IMG/VR virus record: IMGVR_UViG_3300025127_007531
Coordinates: 1-45,255 of that record
DNA length: 45,255 bases
Strand: one strand, 5' to 3'
DNA from: a virus
In this document: one piece after another, positions 15,503 through 23,812 of the stretch
Layout: each line of letters begins with the position of its first letter
How positions within the stretch are numbered: the stretch's first letter is position 1
Position numbers and translations under genes: made by a program
The notes under the pieces: generated by a model
Told to the model about the DNA's origin: nothing
Seen by the model: the letters and a program-made list of their open reading frames with translations, nothing else
Databases searched by the model: none

Positions 15503-16636
15503 CTATTCTGGTGCCGGAGCATCGTCCGGGTCGTAAAAGTCGTCTGCTTTGCCTTCTCTATTCTTGAACTTCATAATAACATCTTCTTCAATAATAGTCA
15601 AGACACTTTCTCTGAATTTTTCACTCTCCAGTTTAGTGACCCATTGTTTACGCTGGAACTTTTCCTTAGACCCATCATTGTGGATTAGTGTAAACCACGC
15701 ACCAGACTGTTCAAGTCTTTCAGAGATTTGGATTGCATCGAACCAGCTTTCTTCATCTTGAACACCAACGGCATCATCCCCCCACAGGATCTTGAAGTTA
15801 CAGGTTCGGCCGTGAGTCCCGAAACGAGACTTTTCCAATTTTACCTTCACCTCAGACCCAATGCGGAAACCATTGTCATCAACGATGAAGCTGGCCTTAG
15901 CTTTTCTTGCAGTGAGCCACACACGAAGGGAATAAGCATAGATCATAGCCTTTCCACCTGGAGTGGTATACGGCTCAGTCATAGCCTGGGCCGGTGTTCT
16001 TGCTCCTAAGTTAGTTTTTAACTGATTCAGGACCAGAAAGGTAGCGTTTGCATCAGCGATAGGGATAGTTAGCTTAGACATTCCCTTAGCCAAAATTCTA
16101 GGCTTTACTGCCATAGAGGACTGGGGATTGAAATCTCCTTCAACATCGGAAATCGATGGCGTTAGCGCCAAAGAGTCCCAAATAAAAAGCCATTTATTGC
16201 CAGTAGCTAGCAATTCTTCGATGGTTTCGAGTACAAACTCGACAGATGCAGCCTGAACATACATGAGTCTTTCCAAGTCGCAACCTGCGCGTTCCATGAA
16301 TGAAGGATCAATCGCAGACTCTGAATCGAAGTACACGACATCAATTCCCATCTTTTGAGCGTTACCAGCGATTTGTGCCGCAAGGAACGACTTTCCAGTC
16401 CCAGGGAGGCCTGCGATCTCAGATATTTTTCCGACGGGGATACCTGCAGGTCGACCTTTACAGATAATTGCATCGAGCCACTTCGAACCAGTTGGGATCC
16501 ACTCATTTACTTCTGTTGGATTGTTACTCTGAAGTGAATGTGCGACTTCTCTACCTGCTTTTTTATTGATAATACCCCTAATAGAGTCAATATCCAGGGC
16601 GCCCTTTTTTAGTTTGGTTACTTTAGCTTTAGGCAT
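15503..16636 (-). CDS. uvsX: RecA/UvsX-type recombinase
   Basis: This 377-residue ATP-dependent strand-exchange protein acts in recombination-dependent replication and repair. The Walker A is GLPGTGKS (residues 76-83), followed by YFDSESAID and a Walker-B-like WLFIWDSLAL. A later GARTPAQAMTEPYTTPGG segment includes DNA-binding loop 2-like sequence and the GGKA motif. The C-terminus is acidic, as in many recombinases. The start ATG follows the SSB gene by 12 bases with AGGGGG as ribosome site, so SSB and recombinase are made from one transcript, matching the T4 gp32/UvsX partnership. A terminator follows it. Confidence 0.93.
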   Translation of the reverse strand: MPKAKVTKLKKGALDIDSIRGIINKKAGREVAHSLQSNNPTEVNEWIPTGSKWLDAIICKGRPAGIPVGKISEIAGLPGTGKSFLAAQIAGNAQKMGIDVVYFDSESAIDPSFMERAGCDLERLMYVQAASVEFVLETIEELLATGNKWLFIWDSLALTPSISDVEGDFNPQSSMAVKPRILAKGMSKLTIPIADANATFLVLNQLKTNLGARTPAQAMTEPYTTPGGKAMIYAYSLRVWLTARKAKASFIVDDNGFRIGSEVKVKLEKSRFGTHGRTCNFKILWGDDAVGVQDEESWFDAIQISERLEQSGAWFTLIHNDGSKEKFQRKQWVTKLESEKFRESVLTIIEEDVIMKFKNREGKADDFYDPDDAPAPE

Positions 16637-16648
16637 ATATTGTGCCCC

Positions 16649-17404
16649 CTATTGACTTAGGAGATCGCTAAACGCGGCCTCGACACTATCTACTGAAGAG
16701 TCTACAGTGGAACTTCCGAACTTTTCTACCTCTGAATTGCCCGTATTGGCTGATAAATGCTGATCCATGATTGACTGAACTTCTTCTGTTGTTTTTCTTT
16801 CAAAGATTTCATCAAAGTTTGGGATCGTCTCTAAAAGTTCTGCGCATCGTTCGTCGCCGCCGACTGCATCATCGCAGAGAACAGTCTTTCGAGGACGTGG
16901 TCGAATATCAGTTCGGGGAAAACTTGCCCCAGGCAACTTGCCATACATAAGCTTGAGATCGTTTCCAGTTTCAGGGTCCGTAATGTCTCCATAGTCTGGA
17001 TCAAGAACAATAGTCAAAAGCTTCTCATAGGCCATTTTACCATATCCCCAAACGCGGATGCCCTCTGATTCCTCTCCTCGGACCAAGACTGGTGAGAAAA
17101 ATCTTTGCTTTGCAAACATCTCTTTTGCCTGCTTTTTGCTCTCTTCAGTCCCCTCATTCCATAATTGATTTGCAAAATTGCATGCTGGACAGTCATCTCC
17201 AAAATTCCTCTTTGGACAAAGAAAAGATTGCCCTCCAATTCCATAATGGAAATACCTCTCCTTAAACGGGTCACCATCAGGTGTAGATACAATGCGAACA
17301 TTGTTTTCCCCTTCTTCTGGTCTCCAGAAGTTTTTCTTTCCTCCGTCGCCCTTTCCATTGAGTTTATCTAACTTCGCTTTCATCGCGTCTAAATTAAGTG
17401 CCAT
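16649..17404 (-). CDS. Single-stranded DNA-binding protein, T4 gp32-like
   Basis: A 251-residue protein with the gp32 plan. It has a basic N-terminal tail (Lys-rich, 9-25) for cooperative binding. A core with aromatic residues carries a zinc site His53, Cys63, Cys72, Cys75 (HYGIGGQSFLC then CPAC), the H-C-C-C pattern of T4 gp32. An acidic/serine C-terminal tail ends AAFSDLLSQ, for partner recruitment. It coats single-stranded DNA at forks and loads recombinase. The ATG has AGGAGG upstream. Its roughly 80-base leader starts at a good sigma70-like promoter and contains a stable hairpin, a possible site for translational self-control as known for T4 gene 32 (inference). Confidence 0.88.
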   Translation of the reverse strand: MALNLDAMKAKLDKLNGKGDGGKKNFWRPEEGENNVRIVSTPDGDPFKERYFHYGIGGQSFLCPKRNFGDDCPACNFANQLWNEGTEESKKQAKEMFAKQRFFSPVLVRGEESEGIRVWGYGKMAYEKLLTIVLDPDYGDITDPETGNDLKLMYGKLPGASFPRTDIRPRPRKTVLCDDAVGGDERCAELLETIPNFDEIFERKTTEEVQSIMDQHLSANTGNSEVEKFGSSTVDSSVDSVEAAFSDLLSQ

Positions 17405-17457
17405 TTTTAATACCTCCTATTGGTTTGTTGTTTTTTTGCACACTCTCGGCTATAGCA

Positions 17458-17477
17458 GGTCGGCAAATTTCCCGACC
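17458..17477 (-). promoter_or_regulatory. Leader hairpin before the SSB gene
   Basis: On the minus strand GGTCGG pairs with CCGACC across the loop GAAATTTG. No T-run follows, so it is not a terminator. It sits at the start of the SSB mRNA leader, about 55 bases before the ATG. T4 gp32 represses its own translation by binding an mRNA pseudoknot, so an operator role is plausible but unproven. Confidence 0.5.
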
Positions 17478-17487
17478 AACTGTTTAT

Positions 17488-17516
17488 ATAATATCTTATT
17501 CTGATAATTAAGTCAA
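17488..17516 (-). promoter_or_regulatory. Sigma70-like promoter for SSB-uvsX
   Basis: On the minus strand the -35 TTGACT (17516-17511) and -10 TATTAT (17493-17488) are separated by exactly 17 bases; each differs from consensus at one position. The -35 overlaps the stop of the preceding nuclease-like gene. Transcription would start near 17481, giving a leader of about 75-80 bases. Confidence 0.8.
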
Positions 17517-18088
17517 GCGTTTTTTGCTATTTTTCTTAAATCGGTGGGTGATGTAATTTTTGTACCATTCTGCTCTACATAAGACCATGGTATTTTGGGG
17601 TCATTGAGAGCTACGCCCTTGTGAGAGAATGCATACTCTAACTTTTCCAAAACTAAAGAATTTATTCCCGATTCTAATAATATGTTTTTCGCTTGGCGCC
17701 AATCATCTAGACCGGCGAGTTTTTTTGATCCCTTGTTTAATTTCTGCTCACAAGTTTTAAAAAAGGCCTCCATCTGCCGAGTTGTTAAAACATAGTGCTC
17801 GCCGGTGAGGATATTGTTTTCGTGTTTTGAAAATACCCATAAGTGCACCTTTCTCCACTCGTTTAGTTTGGAAACGTTTACGCCTCTAGCTGTTGAGACT
17901 TGGTTCTTGCCAGATAGAGCGTTGCAAGTCTTAAGCTCAACATCAAGCGTTTTACCCGGCAAGGAAAGTGACGCGTCAGGCAAATACCGATTAGACCTAC
18001 CTTGTGTCAATGTCAGGCCGAAGCATTTTGCTTGAGATACTTCGCGAATGTCATCTTGTATTGTTCTTAGGATTTGTTTTTTAGTCAT
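17513..18088 (-). CDS. Possible PD-(D/E)XK-type nuclease
   Basis: This 191-residue protein of unknown family has Asp38 in a LPDASL strand, then LDVELKTC with Glu51 and Lys53. This D...(D/E)xK spacing within a beta-hairpin is typical of restriction-endonuclease-like nucleases. The following QVSTARGVNVSKLNEWRKVHLWVFSKH resembles the helix and central strand that close such a core. There is no signal peptide. It lies between the FtsZ-like gene (ATGA overlap) and SSB. It could process DNA ends, resolve junctions or degrade host DNA (inference). The motif is short, so the fold needs structural confirmation. Confidence 0.6.
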   Translation of the reverse strand: MTKKQILRTIQDDIREVSQAKCFGLTLTQGRSNRYLPDASLSLPGKTLDVELKTCNALSGKNQVSTARGVNVSKLNEWRKVHLWVFSKHENNILTGEHYVLTTRQMEAFFKTCEQKLNKGSKKLAGLDDWRQAKNILLESGINSLVLEKLEYAFSHKGVALNDPKIPWSYVEQNGTKITSPTDLRKIAKNA

Positions 18089-18930
18089 TCTTGAACCTTT
18101 GGTGTATAATATTCTGTATATACATAATCATTCTCGTATTGGGTTGGGAATATGCCAAAACTAGCTTTGACATTTTCTGTTATTTTACTTTTTACCTTAT
18201 TTGCTATTTGTCTGAATAGGTTTTCTTCTGTTCTTAATTTTTCTTCGTTTATACAGTAATAATACACTATCTCTACTGTATTTTCAAGGGGAAAAAACAA
18301 TTTATCACCTTCTTCTTCCTGTAGGGAACCTAGACCTATTGTTGCAATCCTACAAGATTCTTTCTGACCTTTGAAAGTGGAGGCGATTGGATTTGAATTT
18401 TTAAAAACATCTATCATGTAATAGCTACTTGTAAAAACGTTGTTGATTTGACTGTAATATTCGTATACATTTGTTGGACCCGCCATGCTCTCAAGACTTA
18501 AGTTTGAAACTAGCGTCATATTCTGAAAAAGGCCTGAGCGTGCGAACTGCTGCAATATACCTCTGCATGACCTTTCGTGCAAAAATTTGTTTTCTGATAA
18601 AACCTCAACTTCCGGCAAAAAGTAGACTATATTAATTTTTACCCCGGCTTGGTGTAATTTTTCAAGAAATCTCAAAGCTATCGCTGATGAATCATTTGCA
18701 CCCGTTAAAAATACTGTACAATTATTTTTAATCTTTGATGCCCAACGATGAAGCTTAGACATATCCATGTTTTCATAATCTTCTGGAGATTCAAGAAGTG
18801 GTAAAGAAAATCTGTACTTTGTTGTTTTCTTTTCTTTGTTATTTATATAATATGCACTGTATTGGGGATATTCTGATAGCTGCTTTACGACATTTGTGCC
18901 GCAGGCGCCAATACCTAATATGTTTTTCAA
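18085..18930 (-). CDS. Divergent FtsZ/tubulin-like protein
   Basis: A 281-residue protein whose first half follows FtsZ/tubulin order. GIGACGTN (residues 6-13) matches the T1 loop GxGGxGxN. A strand ends YYINN, like AVNTD. Then comes VFLTGANDSSAIALRFLEKLHQAG with the next strand IVYFLPE, where FtsZ has VFVTAGMGGGTGTGAAP and VVTxPF. A helix and the strand MTLVSNLSLE correspond to LIVIPNDRL. The tubulin signature GGGTGT/SG is not kept (GANDSSA at 77-83), so GTP binding may be altered or lost. The start is TTG at 18930 with AAAGGAGA upstream, overlapping the polymerase stop as TTGA. The alternative is another Rossmann-type protein. Confidence 0.6.
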   Translation of the reverse strand: MKNILGIGACGTNVVKQLSEYPQYSAYYINNKEKKTTKYRFSLPLLESPEDYENMDMSKLHRWASKIKNNCTVFLTGANDSSAIALRFLEKLHQAGVKINIVYFLPEVEVLSENKFLHERSCRGILQQFARSGLFQNMTLVSNLSLESMAGPTNVYEYYSQINNVFTSSYYMIDVFKNSNPIASTFKGQKESCRIATIGLGSLQEEEGDKLFFPLENTVEIVYYYCINEEKLRTEENLFRQIANKVKSKITENVKASFGIFPTQYENDYVYTEYYTPKVQE

Positions 18931-20069
18931 ATTTTTATCTCCTTTAAGTTTCCAAAATCTTTGCCAATTTTACAAGTGCTAGAAAATATGCCAAGCCTTG
19001 TTTTCTCGAAAAAAGACTTAATTTCTTTTAACTCTTTAGCTTCTTCTCTAGGCATGTCAAGGACTATAGAGTCATGAAGAGTAAAGGCTATTTTTGTTTT
19101 TTTGCCTTCTAATATTTTCTGTATTTTGTAAGCGTTTTCAATAACCAGATCTGAAGTCGTAGACTGCAAAAGATAATTTTGAGCTTTTCTCTCTGGCACC
19201 AACAGTCTGCGGCCGAACGGGGTTGTTAAAATGCTTGTATTTTCATCGAAAAAGTTCTTAAAAGTGTCGCGGGAAAAGTAAGAATCAAAGTTTCGGTTAA
19301 CTGAACTCGGATTGTATAACCAGGCAAAAAGTTTTTCCTTAAAACTTGAACGTGACATGGCGGTAGAAGGGAAAATCTCATTTTGAAGGTGTTGATGTAT
19401 ATCTCCCTTTGGCAGGTCGTGGCCACCGAGGGCCATCAATGTTCTGACCTCTGCTGCGTTCATATCTATTTCAACAAATGCTCCGTTTGTCGGCTTTAAA
19501 AGCGACCGGTCTTCTTTCTTCATTGTCAGAATTGGGACAGAATCTTTTTTTGTTGTCAACCGGCCGGTTGCTGACCCAAAAATATTATATTTGATGTGCC
19601 GGGTTTGTCCTGCAAAACTTACTTTTTGCTTAGATATATTTTCTGTTAAAACATGGCCTTTATGAAGAATATCATAACAATCAGGCTTTCGAAAACCATT
19701 ACATAAATTGTGTAATGCCTCGTGCCTAACTGAGAGCCAGTTCATTAATTGATGTTTTGGTAGCGCATCAAAAAAACAAAAATCTTCTATCTCGATTTTT
19801 GCTTGTGACATTGCTTTTCTTTGAGCCTGCAAAGTGTTGTGTGATTTTTTGAAAAAATCTGTATTACTGCTATAGTCAGACAGAGATCTGTCTCCTAATG
19901 CAACAAAAAGATATGTATAGTTCTCGTCATCTTTAAACAAGGGAGTATGCTTCCATGCAAAAGCCTTGCCGCCGGTCGATGGTAAAGATTGAGGCTCTAG
20001 TTTTAGGCTGTTTCCATCATATATTCCTTGGCAAAAGTTTTCTATATCAAGGGCTTGTAATATTAACAT
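18927..20069 (-). CDS. Family-A DNA polymerase, short form without intact exonuclease domains
   Basis: About 380 residues with the Pol I polymerase signatures: SATGRLTT (167-174, like TATGRLSS), motif A EIDMNAAEVRTL with Asp202 and Glu207, the O-helix R240-x3-K244-x3-F248-x3-Y252, TPFGRRL (283-289) and motif C LHDS (331-334, catalytic Asp333; usually HDE). The N-terminal 150 residues begin LQALDIENF, like a decayed 3'-5' exonuclease start, but are too short for a full domain. It may fill gaps with the separate flap nuclease while DnaE replicates. I prefer the ATG at 20069; one at 20093 is possible. The start overlaps the preceding gene by 23 bases. Confidence 0.9.
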   Translation of the reverse strand: MLILQALDIENFCQGIYDGNSLKLEPQSLPSTGGKAFAWKHTPLFKDDENYTYLFVALGDRSLSDYSSNTDFFKKSHNTLQAQRKAMSQAKIEIEDFCFFDALPKHQLMNWLSVRHEALHNLCNGFRKPDCYDILHKGHVLTENISKQKVSFAGQTRHIKYNIFGSATGRLTTKKDSVPILTMKKEDRSLLKPTNGAFVEIDMNAAEVRTLMALGGHDLPKGDIHQHLQNEIFPSTAMSRSSFKEKLFAWLYNPSSVNRNFDSYFSRDTFKNFFDENTSILTTPFGRRLLVPERKAQNYLLQSTTSDLVIENAYKIQKILEGKKTKIAFTLHDSIVLDMPREEAKELKEIKSFFEKTRLGIFSSTCKIGKDFGNLKEIKI

Positions 20070-21417
20070 AGTTTGTTCCAGATATTGACACATTTGTGTC
20101 AGTTCTGTTTCTTTCGTTTTCGTTGTAAGATATCTGTGCTTTTATTATAATGTCTTTTAAAAACCTACAACACCTAGATTCAATAAATCCTAAAGCGCCG
20201 CATGGGCCATTGAGGCCAAATAAGTTTCCCTCTCCAGGATTTGTAAAATCAAATGTTACTTCCCTATTATACCTTGTTACAGCCCCATTTGTCAAGTCTC
20301 TTACCAGCTTTTGCGCTCTTGTTAGATTATTTGGATCTTGCGGCAGGTTATAATCTTGAGAATTGTACATGCCTATCTCCCTAAGCCTACATAAAACATA
20401 AAATTCAATCCATTGAGATTCTGGTACCATTCTAAGTATATTGTTGAGGTCTAACCTTCTGGATTCTTCTTCTGTTTCGGGATCTAAATTTTGATTTCTC
20501 ACCTCTTCTGCATAATCTAGATATATTCTTTGCAAAAACTCTTTAATTTGCCAATAATCTCCCAGGCCAACTTTTATTAATTTTTGATCAGAATAAAAAT
20601 CATGAAATTGCAGTAATGTTCTGTCTGTCTGTTCTATGTTTAATATGTTTTCTTTTACTTTTCTAGAATCCAAATTTAAAATTAACCTCCATGGGCAATT
20701 GCTGTCTACAAAAAATCCATATTCCCATGCCTTCTCAATATAGCACTTAAAATCTTTGTTTTCTAGAAATTCTTGTTTTTTTTCATCAATCTGTACGTCT
20801 AATGTTTGTGCTAGGTCTATATACAGCCCTGTGTGATGAACAGACGACCGATTAGATATTAAAAATCCAGATTTAGTCATAGTGTGTATGCCCGAGAAGG
20901 TTGAAAAATCTTCTGAAAACATAAAATTTTTAACTTCTTCCAAAAAGTCACTGAAATTCAATAAGTCTGGAGTAACTGGAGGGTTTCTTTCCAGCACGTA
21001 TGATAAGACCTCGCCCCCTACAAATGTCTCATAATCTTCAAAATCATTATCTAGATCCTCAAAGCATCTGGACGGGATCATTAAAGAAATATCTTGCGGA
21101 AGTGTTAGTCCTGTTTTATCCATCAAATCTAAATAATAGTCTCTAAATTCATTGAACATTTCTACAACAAAGTTTATGCCTTGAACTGCTGCAGCATAAT
21201 CTCCAAACATAATTACATGCTCGTCTTCAAGAGACGCGTTTGGTTGAACTGTGTGGTAATTTTCATCGAGAAATCCATACAGTCGTCTCGAACGCACAGT
21301 ATCCAAAAGAGGGTAATCACCAGAGTACTCTGATACTAGGTCCTGATACCTTGAACGCTCTGTGTATTCCTGTGAAATGTTTCCTGTCTGGCCACCGCGA
21401 AGAGGAGTATTTGTCAT
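20047..21417 (-). CDS. Unknown protein at the end of the tail operon
   Basis: This 456-residue acidic protein is not recognised. It has many aromatic and acidic residues (a DLDNDFEDYE stretch near residue 125), two adjacent cysteines in ESRCC near the C-terminus, and no signal peptide or membrane helix. The start is set by ATGA overlap with the hub-like gene (ATG at 21417). A longer frame upstream reads a low-complexity Arg/Cys-rich stretch that is the antisense-like shadow of the neighbour's Ala-rich tail, so I reject it. Co-translation with tail genes suggests a virion or tail-assembly role (inference). It also overlaps the polymerase gene, joining the structural and replication blocks without a gap. 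Confidence 0.75.
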   Translation of the reverse strand: MTNTPLRGGQTGNISQEYTERSRYQDLVSEYSGDYPLLDTVRSRRLYGFLDENYHTVQPNASLEDEHVIMFGDYAAAVQGINFVVEMFNEFRDYYLDLMDKTGLTLPQDISLMIPSRCFEDLDNDFEDYETFVGGEVLSYVLERNPPVTPDLLNFSDFLEEVKNFMFSEDFSTFSGIHTMTKSGFLISNRSSVHHTGLYIDLAQTLDVQIDEKKQEFLENKDFKCYIEKAWEYGFFVDSNCPWRLILNLDSRKVKENILNIEQTDRTLLQFHDFYSDQKLIKVGLGDYWQIKEFLQRIYLDYAEEVRNQNLDPETEEESRRLDLNNILRMVPESQWIEFYVLCRLREIGMYNSQDYNLPQDPNNLTRAQKLVRDLTNGAVTRYNREVTFDFTNPGEGNLFGLNGPCGALGFIESRCCRFLKDIIIKAQISYNENERNRTDTNVSISGTNYVNITSP

Positions 21418-23810
21418 GGTTGCGCCCCAATTGTCGCGGCTGCTCGGGACATGGTTGCTGCGGCGCGGGCATCGGCAGCTTTGGCGCTGGCTGAGTTTAT
21501 TCCTTTGCCCTTCTTTGCGGCCGGCCCGAAATAGGCACAATTCAAGCTTGTATTTAAGGTTCCGTTAGAAGAGAAAGAGTGGGCAACCGTCAGGATCGTA
21601 TAGTAACCCCCGATGCCAAGACGCGTTGCGGGAGAGTCCAAATCTCTGGGGTCTCCAAAGCCGATAGAAGAAGGATTAATAAAAACATTCATTCCTGGAT
21701 AAAACAGATTATTTCCATACATCTCTACTGTTGCATTTGTCGGTAATCTCAACTCGTCAAAAAGGTCCCCGTCCTTTGCGACGTGGTACTCTTTTTTGCC
21801 AGATATAGGGATTTGTGAAAAGTTTATGGACTTAACTAAACCCCTGTCCTGAGAAAGATTGAGGTGTAAAATTCCCTTTCTTACATCAGCCTTCATCGTG
21901 CCGGCGCCGAGAGAATTAGATCTTACACTGGCACTCTGACAAAAGATGTAATAAGTCATATTATTTTTTATGGAAGCCTTGTTTCTTTTGATGTGCTGGG
22001 TGTTTACTGACGAAGATTTAGAAGAAATTGTTGGGCCCTGAGTCTGAATAAGTTTTACCGAAGATGTTTCCAAAAGATTAATTCCGGATCTGCCGTGTAA
22101 CGCGTTGTTGATGACTGCTAAACAAAACTTATTGATAAGCTCAGACAAGTCATATTCAGTTGAACGTTGATTGTTCACTTCTCTGTAAAAAGTCGTACAA
22201 ATCTGGCTTATAGAAATTGGAATATCTGCAATGTTTACCAATTCCGTTTTGGCGCCCTCCATCAGTGTAAGATTAATATTTGCAGTTAAAATATACTTCT
22301 GTGTTAGAGAGGCTAGCATTTCTGGGTATTGTGTCTTCGCCAGTTCAAGTGCTTCTAATTCAGAATTCTGTTCGGCCGTTCGAGGTTTCGTACTTTTGAG
22401 TGTATTGATTGCGGTGGTAATAGCTTTAGACTTTAATTCTCCTATTTCCTGAACGGAAGCCATGGCTGCGCCGACGAAATCGCCGAAGTAAACATAGTTT
22501 ACAAATCTTCTTTTATTTATTATTTCTTTTCGATAATCTGCAATTTCTTTTGTAAAACCAAATGCATCTAAGTATTTCTTAGGCGGTGGCTTTGGCGGCT
22601 TCAGAGCGCTGCCGCCCTGTTGTGGACTTGTAGATGGTGTGCCCGATGACTTGTTTATGTAAGTGTCCAGCACTGGTTCACCCGTAGTGGTGTCTAGCAC
22701 TTTTACCATATCGTTTCTGTACAATGAGTCGATTGTTTTTTGAAAAACTAAATTTTTATTAAAAAAATCTACCTGGTCCGCAGGCACGGGTGGTGGCTTT
22801 TTAGACTTTGCCGCTTGAGAAGTGTTGATTTTTGGAGTAGAAACCCTGGTTCCTTGGCCAGCCAATAATGTCGCCCGGTTCCGTGCGGCCGCGACGGAAG
22901 AGCTAATCCCCTTTGCAAGATCAAATCTCTGATCGTTCTTTGTCGAACCCAAAAAGCCGTTATAACTAACACTTATCCTAGCTGAGCCGTCCTCTTGTAT
23001 CGAAATGTTATGCTCTCCTCCGTAAAACAAATTTACCACCAACATAGATGAAGTTATCGCATCTAATTCGTCAGCAGAAAATATTCCTGATTGACTGTCT
23101 GCGGAATATCTCAATGTTGCAACCACTTGAAGGCTGGTTCCAGAACTTAGAGCATTTCCCGCAGAAGGCCGGGCGGCGCCTTGGAGTTGGCGACTGGCAG
23201 AATTTCTAATCATAAACAAGTCGACTAAAGCTGCAAAACCTGGTGGCTGACCCTCAAAAAGAACCGAAAGATTGTCGACTGTTATAACCAAATTTGCATC
23301 TAATTGTTTCGTACCTATCTCAAAAAGATTGTTTCCCTTTAGTGTGATTGAAAATTGATCTATAGTTGCTGCTTGAGATGTAAATGGCGACTGGGATCCG
23401 TCGACTCCAAGCTTGTTCGTGATGCGACCAGAGGCATCCTCGATGTTATAATCAGTTGAAACTGGAAAGTAAAAAGGAATCACTGTTTTAGGGTCCCTAG
23501 GGTCAACAAGGTACAGGCGCACTTCTGGAACTAGTGCTGAGATTTTATGATTTTCTATATTTAGAAAATTTTTATACGCGTTGATTGCTTGTTTCGGTGT
23601 AAAGGAAAGCATATTATTAATCAACATAGGCTCGTGGGTTGCAGGATCTATCTTATATACTTTTATCTTATTTTTACCGGAATTAATCTTGTGGGTCGCT
23701 TTGAGATCTGATCTTTTCACTGTGGTAGTTGCATTAGATGAGAGTGACTGCATTAGATCGTGAAGTAATATATCTTGCTGAGAGTATGGTCTTGTATTTT
23801 TCGTTGCCAT
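21414..23810 (-). CDS. Putative baseplate hub-like structural protein
   Basis: A 798-residue protein placed after the LysM baseplate gene. Its middle contains a Pro/Lys-rich linker (about 395-415). The C-terminal region (LHLNLSQDRG, then VEMYGNNLFYPGMNVFINP and GGYYTILTVAHSFSSNG) has the pattern of gp27/gpD-type hub domains, in which a final barrel reads NP.L.PGM.V...GYY.V....H.F...G.. The end is Ala/Lys-rich and low in complexity. Start ATG at 23810, 2 bases after the LysM gene stop. A hub role fits the gene order tape measure - tube initiator - LysM - hub, but homology is inferred from layout only. Confidence 0.65.
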   Translation of the reverse strand: MATKNTRPYSQQDILLHDLMQSLSSNATTTVKRSDLKATHKINSGKNKIKVYKIDPATHEPMLINNMLSFTPKQAINAYKNFLNIENHKISALVPEVRLYLVDPRDPKTVIPFYFPVSTDYNIEDASGRITNKLGVDGSQSPFTSQAATIDQFSITLKGNNLFEIGTKQLDANLVITVDNLSVLFEGQPPGFAALVDLFMIRNSASRQLQGAARPSAGNALSSGTSLQVVATLRYSADSQSGIFSADELDAITSSMLVVNLFYGGEHNISIQEDGSARISVSYNGFLGSTKNDQRFDLAKGISSSVAAARNRATLLAGQGTRVSTPKINTSQAAKSKKPPPVPADQVDFFNKNLVFQKTIDSLYRNDMVKVLDTTTGEPVLDTYINKSSGTPSTSPQQGGSALKPPKPPPKKYLDAFGFTKEIADYRKEIINKRRFVNYVYFGDFVGAAMASVQEIGELKSKAITTAINTLKSTKPRTAEQNSELEALELAKTQYPEMLASLTQKYILTANINLTLMEGAKTELVNIADIPISISQICTTFYREVNNQRSTEYDLSELINKFCLAVINNALHGRSGINLLETSSVKLIQTQGPTISSKSSSVNTQHIKRNKASIKNNMTYYIFCQSASVRSNSLGAGTMKADVRKGILHLNLSQDRGLVKSINFSQIPISGKKEYHVAKDGDLFDELRLPTNATVEMYGNNLFYPGMNVFINPSSIGFGDPRDLDSPATRLGIGGYYTILTVAHSFSSNGTLNTSLNCAYFGPAAKKGKGINSASAKAADARAAATMSRAAATIGAQP

Positions 23811-23812
23811 AA

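Noticed and set aside
21418-21540. N-terminal extension of the unknown gene at 20047 (Arg/Cys-rich, to an ATG at 21540)
   Set aside because: It overlaps the Ala-rich 3' end of the upstream gene, has odd low-complexity composition, and a clean ATGA start at 21417 exists.
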